Shown: positions 60,331-64,000 of the stretch, in pieces
Numbering within the stretch: position 1 is the first letter of the stretch
Layout of the letters: each line of letters starts with the position of its first letter
Assembly: GCF_036324505.1 (NCBI RefSeq)
Contig: NC_086361.1
Location: forward strand, 4,289,196-4,353,195
Source: Eleginops maclovinus
Lineage: Eukaryota > Chordata > Actinopteri > Perciformes > Eleginopidae
DNA: 64,000 bases
Direction: 5' to 3'
Program-made: the position numbers and the translations under genes
The notes under the pieces: generated by a model
The model's database searches: none
Told to the model about the DNA's origin: nothing
Seen by the model: the letters and a program-made list of their open reading frames with translations, nothing else

Positions 60331-63126
60331 AAAACCTAATTAATGGGGCGAAGCCTGCGAGCTAGTTCAGGCAGTCAACTCGAGCACCAATGATACATTC
60401 GCACATAACGCCCCTCGTCACTCTTGCAACCAACCAAACATAGTCTGCTAAATCTGGTGCTCTATTTAATCAGTTGGATCCGCCTACCTCTGCCTCGCTA
60501 ATGCTGCTGCTGCTGTTTCCACGCTGCTAATGTGTTCAGCTCACTGCTGCTGCTGGTGCGTTCACGTTGGCGATGCTCGCCTGCCCCCACCACCCCAGCT
60601 TCCTCCCCAGCCTCCATCTGTAGGCTCGGGGATAGTTATCTAATCATCACTCAATGTTCTATGTTAATATGTGGAGTGATGAGGCGGAACCTAGATGCCA
60701 AACTCAAACTATATACTGTTTCTAATAAACATATTAATGAAACACGTGAGTTGTCTGACTGAAATGAGCATTGTTGGATGAAGCCTGAGATCCAAGACTT
60801 TTATTGTCAACAACTCTTTCACTAATTATTGTGCATATGACAAAAAAGAACTTGAATAACCACACATTAAATCATGCTTTAAATGCTACAAACCATTGTG
60901 GGTATAATAATCGATTTAATACACAGGCAGAATTACTTTTTTAAAAACATATTTGCTGGTGAAAATGTACATTTAACAAGATGTTTATGAAATGAGGTTG
61001 GGACAGAACAGGAAACTGTAACATATTCAGATGAATTTCTTCTTGAAGGGATTCCAAAGATTTTTCTACAATGCATGTCTTAATTTGAGTGAAGATATAG
61101 AATGATAGGATATTTGAAATAAAAGCACAAAAAGTGTTAATAATGGCTATAGTTTCAACTCACCCAAGATATTTAAAAGTAACCTATGTTGAATCCCGAA
61201 CAGTCAGTAAACTGTGTTCGTGAGAATCTCTTTGAAGTAAGGATGCCCTGAGGAGTTTGGCATCCGAGCTGGATCCACTTTCTCACCACTCCTCGTGAGT
61301 TCCCAGCCAATCAAATCAGCTCAGAGGAAGGTGGGTTTCAAATCTAGGGTCTTCAAAGAATTTAAGTAAAAAACAAGGAATGATTCCCAATAGCCGAGTG
61401 AGTCAGATAAAAAAACAAAGTCCTTCTAACACTTAAAAACAATGAGCATTTCCCCCCTGCTCTCACTCTGTTTTGCTGTTTGCTTGTTATTCAGGTTCAG
61501 CGGGAACACCCACACAAGTTCCTCATCATCATCATTCTGCCATAAGGACACCAGTTTATTATGATTGGCAGTCGACTCTATTTGCAGTAATACAGTCTTT
61601 GATCAAGCTGCTACTGAATTTCCTTTCTGTGTTACATTATCAGGAATCCAGTTGCGAAAAAATGTTGCTATGGGCAAAAAGAAAAATGTTCTAACAACAA
61701 AACACTCCCTTTAAATGTTGTAGCTTAGTCACTAAGGTTTCAGTACAAGTTCAGACTGTTAATGTTTTTATCCAATGCAGTCCAGCTGGAAGAGGAGAAG
61801 TCTTTAATTTATGGCTATAGTTCAGGTGAATGCTCAGTGCATCGTTTAAAAACAACCGCAGGGCGTGACTACACACGCAATGTTGCATAGCAATAGCAGA
61901 TTTAAACCCTCAAAGCAGGAATGCAGATTTGGAGGTGTACGATCCTGAGTCAGTTCAGAGGTTTATTCTTAGTGTTTTGAAGCTGAGGAATTTTCCCACT
62001 TGATTTTGATAAAAATGAAACATCACCACATTCAACCACCACGTTTCACTGCGTTACCGCATGTTAGCTTGTCAGTTTGCTTTACAGTAAACAGTCATGA
62101 TTTATGAGCACCTGTGGAGCAGGAACAAAAAGGGATTAATTAAGACATTAAGATAGTGTTGATAGAAACCATTATAGTAAATAAAATAATTTTGTCAATC
62201 TTCAAATCATTTTATAATAACAGGAGGAATGCTTTTGGATTAGATATCAATTTGGATAAAACACAGATGCCTAAAGCTGATGCTAAGCTAATGAGACTTA
62301 TTCTGCCTCATTTAGTATGTATGGCTTTATTCAGTTTTAGTTAGAATAAAGTTCCCTACATTTTATTTCCAGTTTCTTGTAATCACTGTAGTGAAAAACA
62401 AAATATATTTTTAGAGTGTAAATGCAAAGCATAAATACATATGGATTCAATGCTAAATATATGAAGCTGTTTTTACAGTTTGACCATAGCTTATTTGGTG
62501 TATCTTTGACCTTTGTTACCTGCAGCTAATGTAAAATCCACTAACTCAAATCTCCCAACATGTGGTGGCGCCATCTTCATCAGAGTTATCACCTGATGAG
62601 CAGCCAGTATCAGATTCCATCTCACAACCATGTCCACAGGTATTTTAGGTCCTTTACTCACCAGGGATCTCCTCGACTCAGAACATAAGGAGGCAAATAT
62701 TTAAATGTGCTTCATATTGGTGCTTTAGCCTTTATGTCAATATAACCAAAGCAATCGGGCCTGTTTCCGGTAAAAGATTTCTGATGTATATCTAGATACC
62801 CACTGATCACAGTCACAGTTTTTCTATTCTTTATTTATCTGTAACGTTTTTTTTACCCAAATTATTTTTGCAGTAATTGTTAACAATACAACTCGTTTTC
62901 TCTGGAATTGTAGATGTTACAATTTGCACTTTATGGACCTTTTATCCACGTTGGGTTAAAAGTCGAGATTCAATGTTCATTCTTGGCTTTGGAAACAGCA
63001 GGTAAAGAAATAATGCTATATAATGATGAACCCTTGATCTTGAAGATAAAGTGACAGTGATAGAAAGCTCCAGATTAAAGTAATAAATTACTTTTTTATG
63101 GTGAGATAAGTCCGGAATGAACTTTA
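60331..63126. other. Gene-free stretch
   Basis: No exon recognised. Short CTG runs at about 60500-60515 and 60545-60556. Confidence 0.4.
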
Positions 63127-63265
63127 GAGGGGCCCGATAATGCTTTATGGAATTTTCCCATAGTTTGTTATTTAGGCATGTCAAAGTTGGGGAGTTCCCG
63201 CCCAGTGCCTGAAACACCTCCATTCGGACTTTGTTTACTTCCGTAACATAGTGACATCTACCCAT
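63127..63265. mobile_element. TTAA-type MITE, copy 4, truncated
   Basis: Starts AGAGGGGCCCGATAATGC after a mutated TTAA (TTTAG). The 'gcctgaaacacctccattcggactttgtttacttccg' segment matches copy 1 and the inverse of copy 2. The rest is lost. Confidence 0.65.
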
Positions 63266-64000
63266 TTTGAACAAAAAACTAAACATCACAAAACAAGCTG
63301 AAGTGTTGAATTAAATAACCTAAAAGCCACTTACAGCAACAAGAGAAGAGTCCTTCGTCCGTTTCACATACGCTTCTTAACCTGCATGGATCTCTACTCG
63401 CATCTGCAGCTCTAATAATACACCTGTGGGAGCTCTGATTAGACAAAGCTGTTCCAGGTCTGCTCCTTTTTTCTACACACACACATCACACTATTAATAA
63501 CATCGCGTGCCGGCAGTTTCTCTTTCCCCAAACTCTCACGCCATGACATCACAGGGTTTAACATATTGGCAGTGTTACTAAGTGGCTCGCGTTAAGTCGG
63601 ACTGACAGCCGGTGACATTAAGCAGCATTCCTTGCTGCCCTGTTGGGGAAAGCAGTTAGAAGATCATAACATATTTGTGTGAAGTTTGATGAGCGTGCAG
63701 AGCTGAGGGGGAAGGGGCTTAGAGAGGATTTCGCTGATCATGTTAGAGCCAATAAAAAGGGTCGCTCAGTTAGTTAAAAAATATATGTACAACTGTAACA
63801 TCCAAAACATTCATACAATTGATCTGTTTCAACATGTCTGTTCTGTGTGGCCCTCGGGCATCTGATATAACAGCAGCTTGACTCATGTATAATTGCGCGA
63901 ATTAAAAGGTATGTAAAGGTAATAATAATTATAAATACAATGAATGCGTGCCAGACATGTCAAGTGTAAAACTTAAGAAGTGGTTGTAAAAATGGTCCTA
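63266..64000. other. Gene-free end of window
   Basis: No exon or recognised repeat. Confidence 0.4.

Overview
The window is vertebrate nuclear DNA, almost certainly from a ray-finned (probably percomorph) fish. It has intron-split genes, a proopiomelanocortin gene without a gamma-MSH segment, a fish-type preproendothelin gene, long (GT)n microsatellites, and many fish-style mobile elements (Tc1, hAT, Ty3/gypsy, L2/Rex1-like LINEs, tRNA-derived SINEs, TTAA-flanked MITEs). There are no bacterial or CRISPR features.

Layout. 1-1050: a (GT)n tract, a (TTG)n tract and a small LINE remnant. 1051-2655: a full-length Tc1 element with about 160-bp terminal inverted repeats and a transposase broken by two stop codons. 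3119-12859: a Ty3/gypsy LTR retrotransposon with 916-bp LTRs. Its 5' LTR is split by a 3,583-bp hAT transposon (3319-6901) with perfect 13-bp terminal repeats and a perfect 8-bp target duplication. The gypsy pol region has also received a MITE-like insert and has lost the protease active site and half of the integrase. 12860-15635: mostly featureless, with two weak exon candidates. 15636-19035: a three-level nest, with a LINE interrupted by a Tc1 element that is itself interrupted by a second LINE.

Host genes. pomc (TATA at 19883, CDS 20792-22170, plus strand) encodes a 221-residue precursor of ACTH/alpha-MSH, beta-MSH and beta-endorphin. edn1 (TATA at 25807, CDS 25987-28220, plus strand, five coding exons) encodes a 202-residue preproendothelin-1. 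The two secreted-prohormone genes lie in tandem about 3.8 kb apart (stop codon to start codon). They have separate TATA promoters and nothing indicates co-transcription.

29030-64000 is a 35-kb stretch in which I find no coding exon. It holds scattered repeats: four copies of one TTAA-flanked MITE family, a head-to-head SINE pair, a Tc1 remnant, a G17 tract and several common fish dispersed repeats. A few repeat-free blocks could be regulatory DNA. Family labels rest on motif reading by eye, and no database search was possible.
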